Of a stretch of 64,000 nt of DNA, positions 12,576-22,046 are shown one piece after another. How positions within the stretch are numbered: position 1 is the first letter of the stretch; each line of letters starts with the position of its first letter. The stretch is from Kocuria rosea subsp. polaris. GTDB taxonomy: Bacteria; Actinomycetota; Actinomycetes; Actinomycetales; Micrococcaceae. Under the pieces are notes generated by a model that was not told the DNA's origin, made no database searches, and worked only from the letters and a program-made list of their open reading frames with translations. The position numbers and the translations under genes were made by a program. The stretch spans positions 1 to 64,000 of the forward strand of contig MLDA01000005.1 of assembly GCA_023896275.1 (NCBI GenBank). Reading direction: 5' to 3'.

Positions 12576-14092
12576 CAGAAGAGGCCCTTCGGGCCGTAGG
12601 AGAGATCGACGACGCCGTCAGCGGCGACGATGTTGAGTGCGTCGAGTTCCCCTGCCTCGAGCGACTCGAGGCCCTCGGCCGCGGCGAGGAACCGGTCCTG
12701 CTCGTCGCGATCGACGACGCCCTCGGCGAGGGTGCGGAACTTCGCCACGTACTGCTCGCGGGCGAAGGGCCGGGCGCCGAGCGGGTGGGCGTCGGCGACG
12801 GTGATCTCGTCGCGGATGACGGTACCATCGGCCAGCGTGATCTCGACCGATCCGCCGAACGCCTTCTCGGCGATGTCGAGCGAGTGGTAGCGGCGGGTCC
12901 ACTCCGGGTCCTCCTCGGTGGCGACCTTGTGCCAGAGCTCCACGGTGTCGGGCCGGCCGGCCCGCTCGGGCGCGTAGGAATCGACGTGATGCCACGCGCC
13001 GTCCTGTAGGGCGACGGTGAAGATGTAGGGGATCGAGTGGTCGAGGGTCTCGCGGGAGGCGGTTGGGGAGTACTTCTGCGGGTCGTTGGCGCCGGAGCCA
13101 ATCACGTAGTGCGTGTGGTGGCTCGTGCGGATCAGCACGCGCTGCACGTTTGCCGGGTCGGTCGCCTCGGGGTGGTCGCGGTGCAGCTTGCGGGCCAGGT
13201 CGATCCACGCCTGGGCCTGGTATTCGGCCGAGTGCTCCTTGGTGTAGGTGTCGAGGATCGCGCGCTTGGCCTCGCCAGGTCCCGGCAGCGGCACCTCGTA
13301 GGCGGCGGTGGGGCCGTCGAGCATCCACGCGATGACGCCGTCCTCGCCCTCGTAGATCGGCACGGGCGAGGTCTGCCCGCGCATCGCGCGGTCGACGGCC
13401 TCGAGCGCCATCTTTCCCGCGAACGCTGGGGCGTGGGCCTTCCACGTTGAGATCTCGCCCTTGCGCGACTGGCGGGTCGCCGTCGTCGTGTGCAGGCCCT
13501 GGCCGACGGCCTGGAAGATCGTCTCGACGTCGAGGCCGAGCAGGGTGCCGAGTCCGGCGGCCGCCGACGGGCCCAGGTGGGCGACGTGGTCGATCTTGTG
13601 CTTGTGCAGGCAGATCGCCTTGACCAAGTCCACCTGGATCTCGTACGCGGTGGCGATGCCGCGCATGAGGTCGGCGCCCGAGGCGCCCACATGCTGGGCC
13701 GCGGCGAGCAGCGGCGGGATGTTGTCACCCGGGTGGGAGTAGTCGGCGGCTAGGAACGTGTCGTGGTAGTCCAGCTCGCGCACGGCGACGCCGTTGGCCC
13801 AGGCGGCCCACTCGGGGGAGACGCGCTGGTCGATTCCGAAGACCGCCGCGCCGGCCCCGCCCGAGGAGGGGGCGTGCGCCAGTGCCTGTGCGCGGGCGGC
13901 GATGATCGGCGCCCGGTTCAGGGAGGCCAGGGCCACCGCGGCGTTGTCGATGACCCGGTTGATGATCATCTCGGCAGCGTCGGAGTCGACGGCGACGGGG
14001 TCCGCGGCGACGGTCGCGATCCGGTACGCGAGTTGCTCCTCGCGGGGAAGCTTCTCGTCGCTCTTGTAGACGCGTACGGGGTGGGTAATCAT
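12575..14092 (-). CDS. prpD: 2-methylcitrate dehydratase (MmgE/PrpD family)
   Basis: 505 residues, the typical length of MmgE/PrpD proteins. It dehydrates 2-methylcitrate to 2-methyl-cis-aconitate in propionate catabolism. The N-terminal all-helical domain includes the conserved [20 protein letters not shown]-type stretch near residues 105-125 that lines the active site. The start overlaps the gntR stop by 4 bases. With prpB and prpC it forms a complete methylcitrate module; no acnD/prpF or propionyl-CoA synthetase gene is present nearby. Confidence 0.92.
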   Translation of the reverse strand: MITHPVRVYKSDEKLPREEQLAYRIATVAADPVAVDSDAAEMIINRVIDNAAVALASLNRAPIIAARAQALAHAPSSGGAGAAVFGIDQRVSPEWAAWANGVAVRELDYHDTFLAADYSHPGDNIPPLLAAAQHVGASGADLMRGIATAYEIQVDLVKAICLHKHKIDHVAHLGPSAAAGLGTLLGLDVETIFQAVGQGLHTTTATRQSRKGEISTWKAHAPAFAGKMALEAVDRAMRGQTSPVPIYEGEDGVIAWMLDGPTAAYEVPLPGPGEAKRAILDTYTKEHSAEYQAQAWIDLARKLHRDHPEATDPANVQRVLIRTSHHTHYVIGSGANDPQKYSPTASRETLDHSIPYIFTVALQDGAWHHVDSYAPERAGRPDTVELWHKVATEEDPEWTRRYHSLDIAEKAFGGSVEITLADGTVIRDEITVADAHPLGARPFAREQYVAKFRTLAEGVVDRDEQDRFLAAAEGLESLEAGELDALNIVAADGVVDLSYGPKGLF

Positions 14093-14787
14093 GCGCTGGT
14101 CCTTTCGTCGCCCGCGCGCAGCCGGTCGGCGGCGTGCGAGGTGATGCTGTTGAAGCTGTTGAAGAGGTGGACGTGGGTCGCCGAGGCGGCCAGTACGGGG
14201 TCGCCGGAGGCGATGGCTTGGGCGATGGTCGCGTGCTCGCAGGCGGCGGCCCGCAGCCGTTCCGGGTCGTCGTGGGCGAGACGGCGCACGCGCGCCAGGT
14301 GGCCGCGCAGCTGGCGCAGCCCCTGGCTGAGATAGACGTTGCCGGCGGCGGCGTCGGTCGCGGCCTCCAGCTCGGCGGCCAGGGTGTAGGTCGTGGACGA
14401 CGACGGTGCCCCGGCTTCCGCGTCCGGGTCGCTGCCGCGAGCGGTGCCGGTCAGGCGGGCCGCGAGGTCCTCGAAGGTCACCCGCAGTTGTGGCGAGGCC
14501 GCGACCGCGCGGGCCGCAGCGGAGGCCGCCGTCGACTCGAGGGCGCGACGCATCTCGAAGAGGTCCTCGAGGTTCTCGAGCGAGACGGGGGCGACGACCG
14601 TCCCGCGCCCGCGGTGCTGGAGCGCGAGCCCGTCGGAAACGAGGCGGGCGAGGGCCTCGCGCAGCGGTGTGCGGGAGACCCCGAGCCGCTCTGACTGTTC
14701 GACTTCGCCGAGCATGGCGCCCGGCGGCAGGCGCCAGGCGAGGATGTCCTCCCGGAGGGCGTTGTAGGCCCGATCACTGGCTCGCAT
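14089..14787 (-). CDS. GntR-family transcriptional regulator (FadR/FCD subfamily)
   Basis: 232 residues. An N-terminal winged helix-turn-helix (residues ~5-70, with [12 protein letters not shown]) is followed by an all-helical FCD ligand-binding domain. It is first in the gntR-prpD-prpB-prpC operon and overlaps prpD by 4 bases. Two TGTATACA palindromes flank its promoter, matching operators known for FCD GntR proteins. The simplest model is autoregulated repression of the prp operon released by a propionate-derived metabolite; the ligand is inferred. Confidence 0.87.
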   Translation of the reverse strand: MRASDRAYNALREDILAWRLPPGAMLGEVEQSERLGVSRTPLREALARLVSDGLALQHRGRGTVVAPVSLENLEDLFEMRRALESTAASAAARAVAASPQLRVTFEDLAARLTGTARGSDPDAEAGAPSSSTTYTLAAELEAATDAAAGNVYLSQGLRQLRGHLARVRRLAHDDPERLRAAACEHATIAQAIASGDPVLAASATHVHLFNSFNSITSHAADRLRAGDERTSA

Positions 14788-14794
14788 GCCGTCA

Positions 14795-14804
14795 GTGTAT
14801 ACAC
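14795..14804. promoter_or_regulatory. Operator candidate 1 for the GntR regulator
   Basis: Perfect 10-bp palindrome GTGTATACAC, 8 bases upstream of the gntR ATG and downstream of its putative -10. FCD-type GntR regulators commonly bind TGTATACA-centred sites. Confidence 0.6.
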
Positions 14805-14823
14805 GAAAGGCGGAACCTGGGGA

Positions 14824-14829
14824 GTATTA
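14824..14829 (-). promoter_or_regulatory. Candidate -10 of the gntR-prpDBC promoter
   Basis: Read on the minus strand this is TAATAC (TAATACT with the next base), lying between the two TGTATACA palindromes and 37 bases before the gntR start. A GTGAAG-like -35 sits about 18-20 bases further upstream, close to operator 2. Confidence 0.4.
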
Positions 14830-14858
14830 GGGGGTAAATTCACCCAGATCCTTCACTT

Positions 14859-14866
14859 TGTATACA
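14859..14866. promoter_or_regulatory. Operator candidate 2 for the GntR regulator
   Basis: Palindrome TGTATACA, about 62 bases from operator 1 and abutting the stop codon of the response-regulator gene. The pair brackets the putative promoter of the gntR-prp operon, as expected for repression or looping. Confidence 0.55.
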
Positions 14867-15586
14867 TCAGCCGTTCCAAAGGTATTCGTACTCAGGGCGT
14901 CCACGGGTGCCGTGGCGCGGCTGCCGCGTGACGCGCTGCGCGGACGCCAAGTGCTCGAGATACCGCCGGGCGGTCACCCGGGACATGCTCAGTGCCTCCG
15001 CGACCTCAGCGGCACTGAGCGGCTCGGAGGCCGCCTCGAGGTGGTCGCTGATCTGGCGCAGGGTCTCGGTGATGAGGCCCTTGGGCAGCGCGACGGCGGT
15101 GTGTGGGCGCAGCGCCGCGAAGGCGTTGTCAATCGAGTCCTGGGTGGCCGAGGCGCCGGACGTGGTCGGGCCCAGAGTGCTGTGGAACTGCCGGAAGCCC
15201 TCCAGCTTCGCGCGGAACGAGGCGAACGAGAACGGCTTGATGAGGTACTGGGTCACACCCGCGGAGACGGCCGTGCGGACGACGGCGAGATCGCGCACTG
15301 CCGTGATCGCGATGATGTCGACCGTCCAGCCGCGACCGCGAATCCGGCGCGCGACGTCCAGGCCGTGCAGGTCCGGCAGGTTCATGTCCAGCAGGACGAG
15401 GTCCACGCGTTCGCCGGCGGCATGCAGCTCCTCTAGCAGGCTCAGTGCCTCGCGGCCCGACCCCGCCTGGCCGATGGCACGGAAGCCCTCGACCCGGCCC
15501 ACGAAGTCCGCGTGGGCCGCGGCCGTGATCGGCTCGTCGTCGACGATCACCACGTTCCATGCCCCAGCCTGTGCGTCCGTGTTCAT
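14867..15586 (-). CDS. Response regulator, CitB/DcuR family
   Basis: 239 residues. The receiver domain has VVIVDDEP acidic residues, the phospho-acceptor Asp in VLLDMNLPD near residue 65, and Lys in LIKPFSF. The C-terminal part (about 185-225) carries a helix-turn-helix with LSMSRVTARRYLEHL, typical of the CitB group. Its ATG overlaps the histidine kinase stop by 4 bases. CitA/CitB-type systems usually sense citrate or C4-dicarboxylates and control a transporter, but none is adjacent here; the prp operon lies immediately downstream instead. Confidence 0.88.
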   Translation of the reverse strand: MNTDAQAGAWNVVIVDDEPITAAAHADFVGRVEGFRAIGQAGSGREALSLLEELHAAGERVDLVLLDMNLPDLHGLDVARRIRGRGWTVDIIAITAVRDLAVVRTAVSAGVTQYLIKPFSFASFRAKLEGFRQFHSTLGPTTSGASATQDSIDNAFAALRPHTAVALPKGLITETLRQISDHLEAASEPLSAAEVAEALSMSRVTARRYLEHLASAQRVTRQPRHGTRGRPEYEYLWNG

Positions 15587-17166
15587 GCGTCGGCCCTCCC
15601 CGCCTTCGGCGACGACGACGGCACCGCCGCCAGGGGCAGCGTCACCGTGAAGATGGCGCCGCCGTCGTTCTCGATCTCGAGCGTGCCTCCGAGCCGGCGC
15701 ACGGAGGCACGCACGAGCGCGAGGCCCAGCCCGCGCGGCTCGCCGGACTTCGAGGACACCCCGAAACGCAGGAACTGCTCGATGAGTTCCGGGTCGATGC
15801 CGTCACCGGAGTCGGCGACAGTGATCGTCAGTGCATCCCCGGAGGACGCGAAGTCCGCCCAGACCCGGCGCTCGCCGGTCGCGGCGGCGTCGAAGGCGTT
15901 GTCGAGCAGGTTCCCCGTGATCGTCACGAGATCCCGGGCGTCGACGGCGCCGTCGGCGAGGGTCCCCGACGCGCTGAGCGTGAGCTCGATGCCGCGTTCA
16001 TGGGCCTCGGAGGCCTTGCCGACGAGCAGCGCTGAGAGGAAGGGTTCATCGATGCGTCGCACGATGTCGTCCGTGAGCTCCTGCGCTGACTGCCGGTCCT
16101 CGATCGCGAACGCGAGCGCCTCGTCGGTGCGGCCGAGCTCGATCAGGACGGCGACCGTGTGCAGCCGGTTGGCGTGTTCGTGGGTCTGCGCGCGCAGGGC
16201 GTTCGTCAGGGTCCGCATGGTCTCGAGTTCGCCCGTGATCGATTGGATCTGTGTGTGGTCCTGCACTGTCGTCACCGTGCCGCCGCCGTCGGACGGATGC
16301 TGCGACGCGACGAGGATGCGGTCGTCGGCGACGTGCACCTCGTCCTCGGCGCGCCGACCGCTCGTGAACAACTCGCGCACCGACTGTGGCAGGTAGTGCG
16401 CGAAGTCGTGGCGGCCCCGGGCGTCGGCCGGGAGGCGGGGGAGGCCGAGCAGGTCGGCGGCACGATCGTTGTAGAGGACCAAACGACCGCCGGCGTCGCT
16501 GAGCAGCAGCCCCTCGCGCAGGGAATGCAGCGCCGAGTTGTAGTAGGTGAAGCGGCGGCGCAGCTCCACCGGGCCCAGGCCCATCGTGAGGCGGCTCAGG
16601 TAGCGGCTCGCGAGGTAGGAGCCGAGGGCGCCGAGCGCGATGGCGACCGCGGCGACGAAGGCGATCGCGGGGATGTCCGAGGCGGCCGCCACGCTGATCG
16701 ATTCGAGCGTCACACCCACGGCGACGAGCGCGACGACGGCGCCGCCGTCGTCGTGCACCGGGGCGATGGCCCGCACCGAGGGGCCAAGCGTGCCGACGTA
16801 CTCCTCGACGTGCACGCTTCCGCCCAACGCCCGCTCGCGGGTGCCGAGGTAGGCGCCGCCGATCTCCCGCGGGTCGGGGTGGGTCAGCCGGGTACCGTCC
16901 GGTTCCATGATGGTCACGAAGTCGATGTCTGCGCTGGACATGACGTCGAGGGCGTACGGCTGCAGTGCGGCCGAGGCATCCGCGGAGCCGGCGGAGGCGG
17001 CGACGAACGGGTCGTGCGCGAGGGTCGCGGCCACGCTGTGCACGCGGGCGGCGGCGTCCTCGTGGATCTGATCCGCGGTGTGCCGGTAGCCGATCACGCC
17101 GAGGGCAACCGAGAGCACCGTGACGAGCATGAGCTGCCAGACGAAAAGCCGGGATGCCAGGCTCAT
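15583..17166 (-). CDS. Sensor histidine kinase, CitA/DcuS family
   Basis: 527 residues from the ATG preceded by GGAGGTGGG; an in-frame upstream extension lacks a ribosome binding site. A first membrane helix (~10-30) and a second (~175-200) enclose an extracytoplasmic sensor domain. A PAS domain follows, then a histidine region (Q-THEHANRLH-type) and an HATPase_c domain with N-box LLDNAFDAA and G1 box DSGDGID. It is paired with the downstream response regulator. The ligand is likely a small carboxylate, from family knowledge; the neighbouring genes hint at propionate or tricarboxylates. Confidence 0.88.
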   Translation of the reverse strand: MSLASRLFVWQLMLVTVLSVALGVIGYRHTADQIHEDAAARVHSVAATLAHDPFVAASAGSADASAALQPYALDVMSSADIDFVTIMEPDGTRLTHPDPREIGGAYLGTRERALGGSVHVEEYVGTLGPSVRAIAPVHDDGGAVVALVAVGVTLESISVAAASDIPAIAFVAAVAIALGALGSYLASRYLSRLTMGLGPVELRRRFTYYNSALHSLREGLLLSDAGGRLVLYNDRAADLLGLPRLPADARGRHDFAHYLPQSVRELFTSGRRAEDEVHVADDRILVASQHPSDGGGTVTTVQDHTQIQSITGELETMRTLTNALRAQTHEHANRLHTVAVLIELGRTDEALAFAIEDRQSAQELTDDIVRRIDEPFLSALLVGKASEAHERGIELTLSASGTLADGAVDARDLVTITGNLLDNAFDAAATGERRVWADFASSGDALTITVADSGDGIDPELIEQFLRFGVSSKSGEPRGLGLALVRASVRRLGGTLEIENDGGAIFTVTLPLAAVPSSSPKAGRADA

Positions 17167-17408
17167 TCGGTCCCACCTCCTTGTGGATGCGTTGTGTTCA
17201 GTATGAGCGCAACCGTGGGGCGAAATCACGGGCGAGTCGAACCCCTGCATTCTAGAGGTGCCGATGATGATCGTGCTGAGGTTCAACCCTCCAGCTCTAC
17301 TTCAACCTCAAGGCTCGCCGGGGGAGCATTAGTCGACGGTTGCGCGGTGGGCGGGGTTAGCCTTGAAGTGACAACAGGAACCAATCGACGAGAAGAGTGG
17401 TTGATACC

Positions 17409-18308
17409 GTGAGTGAGGTTCAGGGGAGTACCCGCGCCCGCACCGCCGGCTTGCTGAAGGAGCCGCCCGCGACGGGGCCGACGGGGCGACCCCTCACGGA
17501 GTTCCCCGAGCCGGAAGCGCTCGCCGAGCACGGTCCGGCGCGCATCATCGCGATGGTGAACCAGAAGGGCGGCGTCGGCAAGACGACGTCCACGATCAAC
17601 CTGGCCGCGGCGCTCGCCGAATACGGGCGCAAGGTCCTGCTCGTCGACTTCGACCCGCAGGGCGCGCTCTCGGCGGGCTTCGGGATCCAGCCGCACGACC
17701 TCGACGTGACCGTCTACAACGTGCTGATGGACCGCAACACTGAGGTTGCTGACGCCCTCATCGCCACGGAGGTCCCCGGCGTCGACCTGCTGCCCGCGAA
17801 CATCGACCTTTCGGCCGCCGAAGTGCAGCTCGTCAACGAGGTCGCCCGCGAGCAGGTGCTCGCGATGTCGCTGCGTAAGGTCGCCGACGACTACGACGTC
17901 ATCCTCATCGACTGCCAGCCTTCGCTCGGGCTGCTCACCGTGAACGCGCTGACCGCCGCGCATGGGGTCATCATCCCGCTGACAGCGGAGTTCTTTGCAC
18001 TGCGCGCGGTGGCGCTGCTCGTCGAGACGATCGAGAAGGTCCAGGACCGGCTGAACCCGAACCTGTCGATCGACGGCGTGCTGGCGACGATGTACGACGC
18101 CCGCACCCTGCATGGCCGAGAGGTGCTCGGGCGCCTGCTCGAAGCCTTCGGCGACCGTGTCTTCGAGACTGTGATCAAGCGGACCATCAAGTTCGCCGAC
18201 GCCAACGTGGCGGCCGAGCCCATCACGACCTACGCGGCCAACCACCCGGGCGCGGAGGCCTACCGGACCCTCGCCAGGGAGCTCATCTCGCGCGGCGGCG
18301 CGCCGTAG
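17409..18308 (+). CDS. ParA-family chromosome-partitioning ATPase (Rv1708 type)
   Basis: 299 residues from GTG 17409; GTG 17397 is an alternative, but the AGAAGAG stretch fits 17409 better. The deviant Walker A KGGVGKTT follows a ~45-residue N-terminal extension. Walker A' DFDPQGALS and switch II LIDCQPSLG are intact. It is transcribed just upstream of scpA and scpB, and the same order occurs in M. tuberculosis (Rv1708-Rv1710), so it probably acts with condensin in chromosome organisation. It is not beside parB, so it is not the primary parA. Confidence 0.87.
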   Translation: MSEVQGSTRARTAGLLKEPPATGPTGRPLTEFPEPEALAEHGPARIIAMVNQKGGVGKTTSTINLAAALAEYGRKVLLVDFDPQGALSAGFGIQPHDLDVTVYNVLMDRNTEVADALIATEVPGVDLLPANIDLSAAEVQLVNEVAREQVLAMSLRKVADDYDVILIDCQPSLGLLTVNALTAAHGVIIPLTAEFFALRAVALLVETIEKVQDRLNPNLSIDGVLATMYDARTLHGREVLGRLLEAFGDRVFETVIKRTIKFADANVAAEPITTYAANHPGAEAYRTLARELISRGGAP

Positions 18309-18334
18309 CCCGAACGCCGCGTCGGGACGAGGCC

Positions 18335-19210
18335 GTGAGCGCGAGCGTCGAGGAGCAGACCGGGGGGCCGGCGGAGCAGTCCGCCGGCTTCGCCGTGACC
18401 CTAGAGCACTTCTCCGGGCCTTTTGAGGTGCTGCTGAATCTCATCGGAAAGCACCAGCTCGACATCACCGAGATCGCGTTGGCGGCGGTCACCGACGAGT
18501 TCATCGCGTACATTCGTGAGCTGCGCGGCCGCGTCGGCCATCAGGCGTTGGACGAGACCACGCAGTTCCTCGTCGTCGCGGCCACGCTGCTCGACCTCAA
18601 GGCGGCCAGGCTACTGCCCTCCGGAGAGGTCGAGTCGGAAGAGGACATCGCGCTGCTCGAGGCTCGCGACCTGCTCTTCGCCCGGCTGCTGCAGTACAAG
18701 GCGTTCAAGGCGGTCGCAGCCGAACTGCGCGAGCGGTTCGACGCTGAGGGCGGCCGCTTCCCGCGTCAGGTCGGACTCGAACCCCAGTTCGCGGCCCTGC
18801 TGCCCGAGCTGCTCTGGAAGACGAGCGTCGAGGATTTCGCCACGATCGCCGAAAAGGCGCTTGCGCCCCGGCCCGTGCCCGCGACCGAGGTCGGCCTGGA
18901 GCACCTGCACGCGCCCGCCGTGAGCGTACGTGAACAGGCGGCGATCATCGCTGATCGACTGCAGGCCGAGGGGCGGTTGAGCTTCTCCGAGCTTGCTCGC
19001 GACGCCGACTCGACGCTCGTGGTCGTCGCGCGATTCCTGGCGTTGCTCGAGATGTATCGTGACAAGGTCGTGGACTTCGATCAGGCGGACCCGCTGGGGG
19101 ACCTGGGTGTGTCCTGGTCCGCGGCCGGAGCCGGCTGGAGCGCGGAGCAGTTGCAGGAAGAATACGACGACGCCCCCGAACCGGCGGACGCGAGCGAGGA
19201 GACCGCATGA
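18335..19210 (+). CDS. scpA: Segregation and condensation protein A
   Basis: 291 residues. It is the kleisin subunit of the SMC-ScpAB condensin. The N-terminal motif FSGPFEVLLNLI and the following HQLDITEIALAAVTDEF are hallmarks of ScpA, and a winged-helix-like C-terminal region ends around residue 255. GTG start 26 bases after the parA-like stop; the stop overlaps scpB by 4 bases, so the two subunits are co-translated. The last ~30 residues are acidic. Confidence 0.93.
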   Translation: MSASVEEQTGGPAEQSAGFAVTLEHFSGPFEVLLNLIGKHQLDITEIALAAVTDEFIAYIRELRGRVGHQALDETTQFLVVAATLLDLKAARLLPSGEVESEEDIALLEARDLLFARLLQYKAFKAVAAELRERFDAEGGRFPRQVGLEPQFAALLPELLWKTSVEDFATIAEKALAPRPVPATEVGLEHLHAPAVSVREQAAIIADRLQAEGRLSFSELARDADSTLVVVARFLALLEMYRDKVVDFDQADPLGDLGVSWSAAGAGWSAEQLQEEYDDAPEPADASEETA

Positions 19211-19788
19211 GTGAAAACCCAGTCACGGCCCCCGACGTGCACGATCTGCCCGGCGGGCTGCAGGCCGGCGTCGAGGCGATCCTCATGGTCGTTGACGAGC
19301 CCGTGACCGCGGACCGCTTGGCCTCGGTGCTTGGCGCGGACACCGCCGACGTCGCCGACGCGTTGGAGCGGATCCGGGACTCGTTGGACCGCCGCGGGTA
19401 CGAACTGCGCGAGGTCGCCGGCGGGTGGCGCTTCTTCTCGCGACGTGATTTTGCTCCCTTCGTCTCCCGCTTCGTTATCGACGGTCAGACGGCCCGCCTC
19501 ACCCAGGCCGCGCTGGAAACGCTCTCCGTGGTCGCGTACCGGCAGCCCGTCGCCCGCGGCCGGATCGCCGCGATCCGCGGAGTGAACGTAGACTCTGTCA
19601 TGCGGACCCTGGCCACGCGCGGATTGATCGAGGAGGCGGACACCGACCCGGAGACGGGAGCGGTGCTGTATCAGACGACGTCGTACTTTCTGGAAAGATT
19701 GGGGTTGGGCAGCATCTCCGAGCTGCCCCGGCTCTCGCCGCACCTTCCAGGCATCGAGGAACTCGACGCTCTGGACCCGAACCCCTAG
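19207..19788 (+). CDS. scpB: Segregation and condensation protein B
   Basis: 193 residues. Two winged-helix domains bind the ScpA middle region. The stretch LTQAALETLSVVAYRQPVAR and the following NVDSVMRTLATRGLIEE are diagnostic. The start overlaps the scpA stop (ATGA). The gene is full length and precedes the pseudouridine synthase, the order seen across Actinobacteria and Firmicutes. Confidence 0.94.
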   Translation: MSENPVTAPDVHDLPGGLQAGVEAILMVVDEPVTADRLASVLGADTADVADALERIRDSLDRRGYELREVAGGWRFFSRRDFAPFVSRFVIDGQTARLTQAALETLSVVAYRQPVARGRIAAIRGVNVDSVMRTLATRGLIEEADTDPETGAVLYQTTSYFLERLGLGSISELPRLSPHLPGIEELDALDPNP

Positions 19789-19846
19789 GAGAGCTGTCGC
19801 CCACTGGCGGCGGCGCTGACACGCTTCAACGTAAGGACACACCATC

Positions 19847-20851
19847 ATGCAGTCTCCGTCAGGCGGCTCCGGCCGCGGTAAGAAGAACACCCCCGGGCCC
19901 CGGTCCGGGAAGACGGGCGCCGACAAGGGCGGCAAGAGCGGTGCGGGCCAGGCGGGTCAGGGCGGTTCGAAGCAGGGCAAGAAGACCGGCGGCAAGCCCG
20001 GCCAGCCGTCCAAAGCGTTCGCCAGGGAGCGTTACGGCCGCCAGCTGGGCGCGCTGAAGGCGCCGGGCAAGAAGCCCAAGGGCGCTTCGCTGCGCGAGAC
20101 CAAGCAGGCGAACCCGGGTGGCGACAGCGAGGGAGTGCGCCTGCAGAAGGTCATGGCCAATGCCGGGGTCGCGTCGCGCCGGGTTTGCGAGGAGCTGATC
20201 GCCGAGGGCCGCGTCGAGGTCAACGGCGAGCCCGTGACGGAGCTGGGCATGCGCGTGGACCCGACTCGCGACACGATCCACGTCGACGGCATGCGCGTCC
20301 AGCTCAACGAGACGCTCAAGTACTACGTCTTCAACAAGCCTCGCGGCGTCGTCTCCACGATGGAGGACCCCGAGGGGCGCAAGTGCATCTCCGACTTCGT
20401 CAAGAACAAGAACGAGCGCCTCTTCCACGTCGGCCGGCTCGACGTAAACACCGAAGGCCTGCTGGTGCTCACGAACGACGGCGAGCTCGCCAACCGGTTG
20501 ACCCACCCCTCCTACGAGGTGCCGAAGAAGTACCTCGTCCAGGTCGCCGGCCCGCTGCCGCATGGCGTCGGGGCCGAGATGAAGAAGGGCGTCCGACTCG
20601 AGGACGGCTTCGCCAACGTCGACTCCTTCAAGCTTGTCGACTCCGCTCCCGGCAAGGTCCTGATCGAGGTCGTGTTGCACTCCGGTCGCAACCGCGTCGT
20701 CCGCCGCCTCTTCGACGCGGTGGGCTACCCCGTTAAGCGCCTCGTGCGCCTCGAGATGGGCCCGTTGCGCCTGGGCGACCAGAAGCAGGGCGTCGTCCGC
20801 CAGCTGGGGCCGCAGGAGGTCGGGCACTTGCTCGCCTCCGTCGACATGTAA
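19847..20851 (+). CDS. rluB: rRNA pseudouridine synthase (RluB/RsuA family)
   Basis: 334 residues. A Lys/Gly-rich disordered N-terminal extension of about 90 residues is followed by an S4 domain (VRLQKVMANAGVASRRVCEEL) and a catalytic domain. The catalytic Asp lies in GRLDVNTEGLLVLTNDG. Members isomerise a uridine in 16S or 23S rRNA; position next to scpB matches Rv1711. The extension probably adds RNA contacts and is common in GC-rich actinobacteria. The ATG follows AAGGACAC. Confidence 0.9.
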   Translation: MQSPSGGSGRGKKNTPGPRSGKTGADKGGKSGAGQAGQGGSKQGKKTGGKPGQPSKAFARERYGRQLGALKAPGKKPKGASLRETKQANPGGDSEGVRLQKVMANAGVASRRVCEELIAEGRVEVNGEPVTELGMRVDPTRDTIHVDGMRVQLNETLKYYVFNKPRGVVSTMEDPEGRKCISDFVKNKNERLFHVGRLDVNTEGLLVLTNDGELANRLTHPSYEVPKKYLVQVAGPLPHGVGAEMKKGVRLEDGFANVDSFKLVDSAPGKVLIEVVLHSGRNRVVRRLFDAVGYPVKRLVRLEMGPLRLGDQKQGVVRQLGPQEVGHLLASVDM

Positions 20852-20930
20852 CCTCCACCCGACGCGCCTGACACGGCGCCGAGGTATCGGAGGAGAGGCG
20901 GAGGGATCCGCCCGTGCGAAAGGGAAAAGT

Positions 20931-22046
20931 GTGGGCAGTGCACACCACGTGAGCGGGCCCGTCCTGGTGCTCGGCACCGGTCTGCTTGGTGCGAGCATCG
21001 GGCTCGGCCTCAGCCGGCTCGGAGTCGACGTCCGGTTATCGGACCCGTCGCCGACCGCGCAGCTCGTGGCCCAGGACATCGGGGCCGGCCGCGTGCTCGC
21101 CCCCGGCGACGCTCTGGCGCCCCAGCTGGTCGTCGTCGCCGCGCCGCCGGACGTCGCGGCCGCCGTGGTTGCCGACGCCCTGCGCGCCTATGCCGGTGCG
21201 ACGGTCATCGACATTGCCTCGGTCAAGGTGAGCGTGTTGCGCTCCCTGCAGGACGACGTCGCCGCCGGTCGTCTGGGTGCCGCACAGCTGCGCCGTTACG
21301 TCGGCACGCACCCCATGGCCGGCCGGGAGAAGTCCGGGCCGGCCGCCGCCCGTGGTGAGCTGTTCACGGCGATGCCGTGGGTCGTCTGCGCCCATGAGAC
21401 CTCGGATCCGGCCTCGGTGCGCGTCGCCGGCGACGTCGCGATCGACCTCGGGGCGACAGTCGTGCGGCTCGACGCCGCGGAACACGACGCCGCCGTCGCT
21501 CTGGTCTCGCACTTCCCGCAGATCGCCTCATCGCTTCTGGCCTCGCGGCTCATGAACGCGCCTGCGCACGCCCTTGCCCTGGCCGGCAACGGCCTGCGGG
21601 ATACGACGCGGATCGCCGCGTCGGACCCGAAGCTGTGGATCCAGATACTCAGCCACAACGCCCCCGAGCTCGTGTCGATCCTGCACGGGCTGCGCGAGGA
21701 CCTGAACCGCCTCATCGGGACGCTCGAGGATCCGGACGCCGAGGGTGCGCACCTTGATCTGGCCGAGCTCATGAGCCAGGGCAACGCCGGTCAGGCGCGG
21801 ATCCCCGGCAAACACGGGGCGCCGCCGCAGGCCTTCGCGGTCGTCACCGTGATTGTGGACGACCGGCCGGGGCAGATTGCCGAGCTGCTCACCGCCGTCG
21901 GCGAGGCCGGCATCAACCTCGAGGACCTGCGCATGGAGCACTCCTCCGGCCACCAGGTCGGGCTCGTGGAGATGTCGGTACTGCCGGGTCGCAGCGCGGA
22001 ACTCACAGAATTCTTGACTCAACGAAAGTGGAAGGTGATCCAGTGA
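20931..22046 (+). CDS. tyrA: Prephenate dehydrogenase with C-terminal ACT domain
   Basis: 371 residues. It catalyses the oxidative decarboxylation of prephenate in tyrosine synthesis. The NAD-binding VLGTGLLGASIGLGLSRLG lies at the N-terminus and the THPMAGREKSG motif near residue 125 carries the conserved substrate-binding His. A C-terminal ACT domain (about 300-365) suggests allosteric control by an amino acid. GTG 20931 follows AAAGGGAAAA; GTG 20949 is an alternative. The stop overlaps the cmk start. Confidence 0.92.
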   Translation: MGSAHHVSGPVLVLGTGLLGASIGLGLSRLGVDVRLSDPSPTAQLVAQDIGAGRVLAPGDALAPQLVVVAAPPDVAAAVVADALRAYAGATVIDIASVKVSVLRSLQDDVAAGRLGAAQLRRYVGTHPMAGREKSGPAAARGELFTAMPWVVCAHETSDPASVRVAGDVAIDLGATVVRLDAAEHDAAVALVSHFPQIASSLLASRLMNAPAHALALAGNGLRDTTRIAASDPKLWIQILSHNAPELVSILHGLREDLNRLIGTLEDPDAEGAHLDLAELMSQGNAGQARIPGKHGAPPQAFAVVTVIVDDRPGQIAELLTAVGEAGINLEDLRMEHSSGHQVGLVEMSVLPGRSAELTEFLTQRKWKVIQ

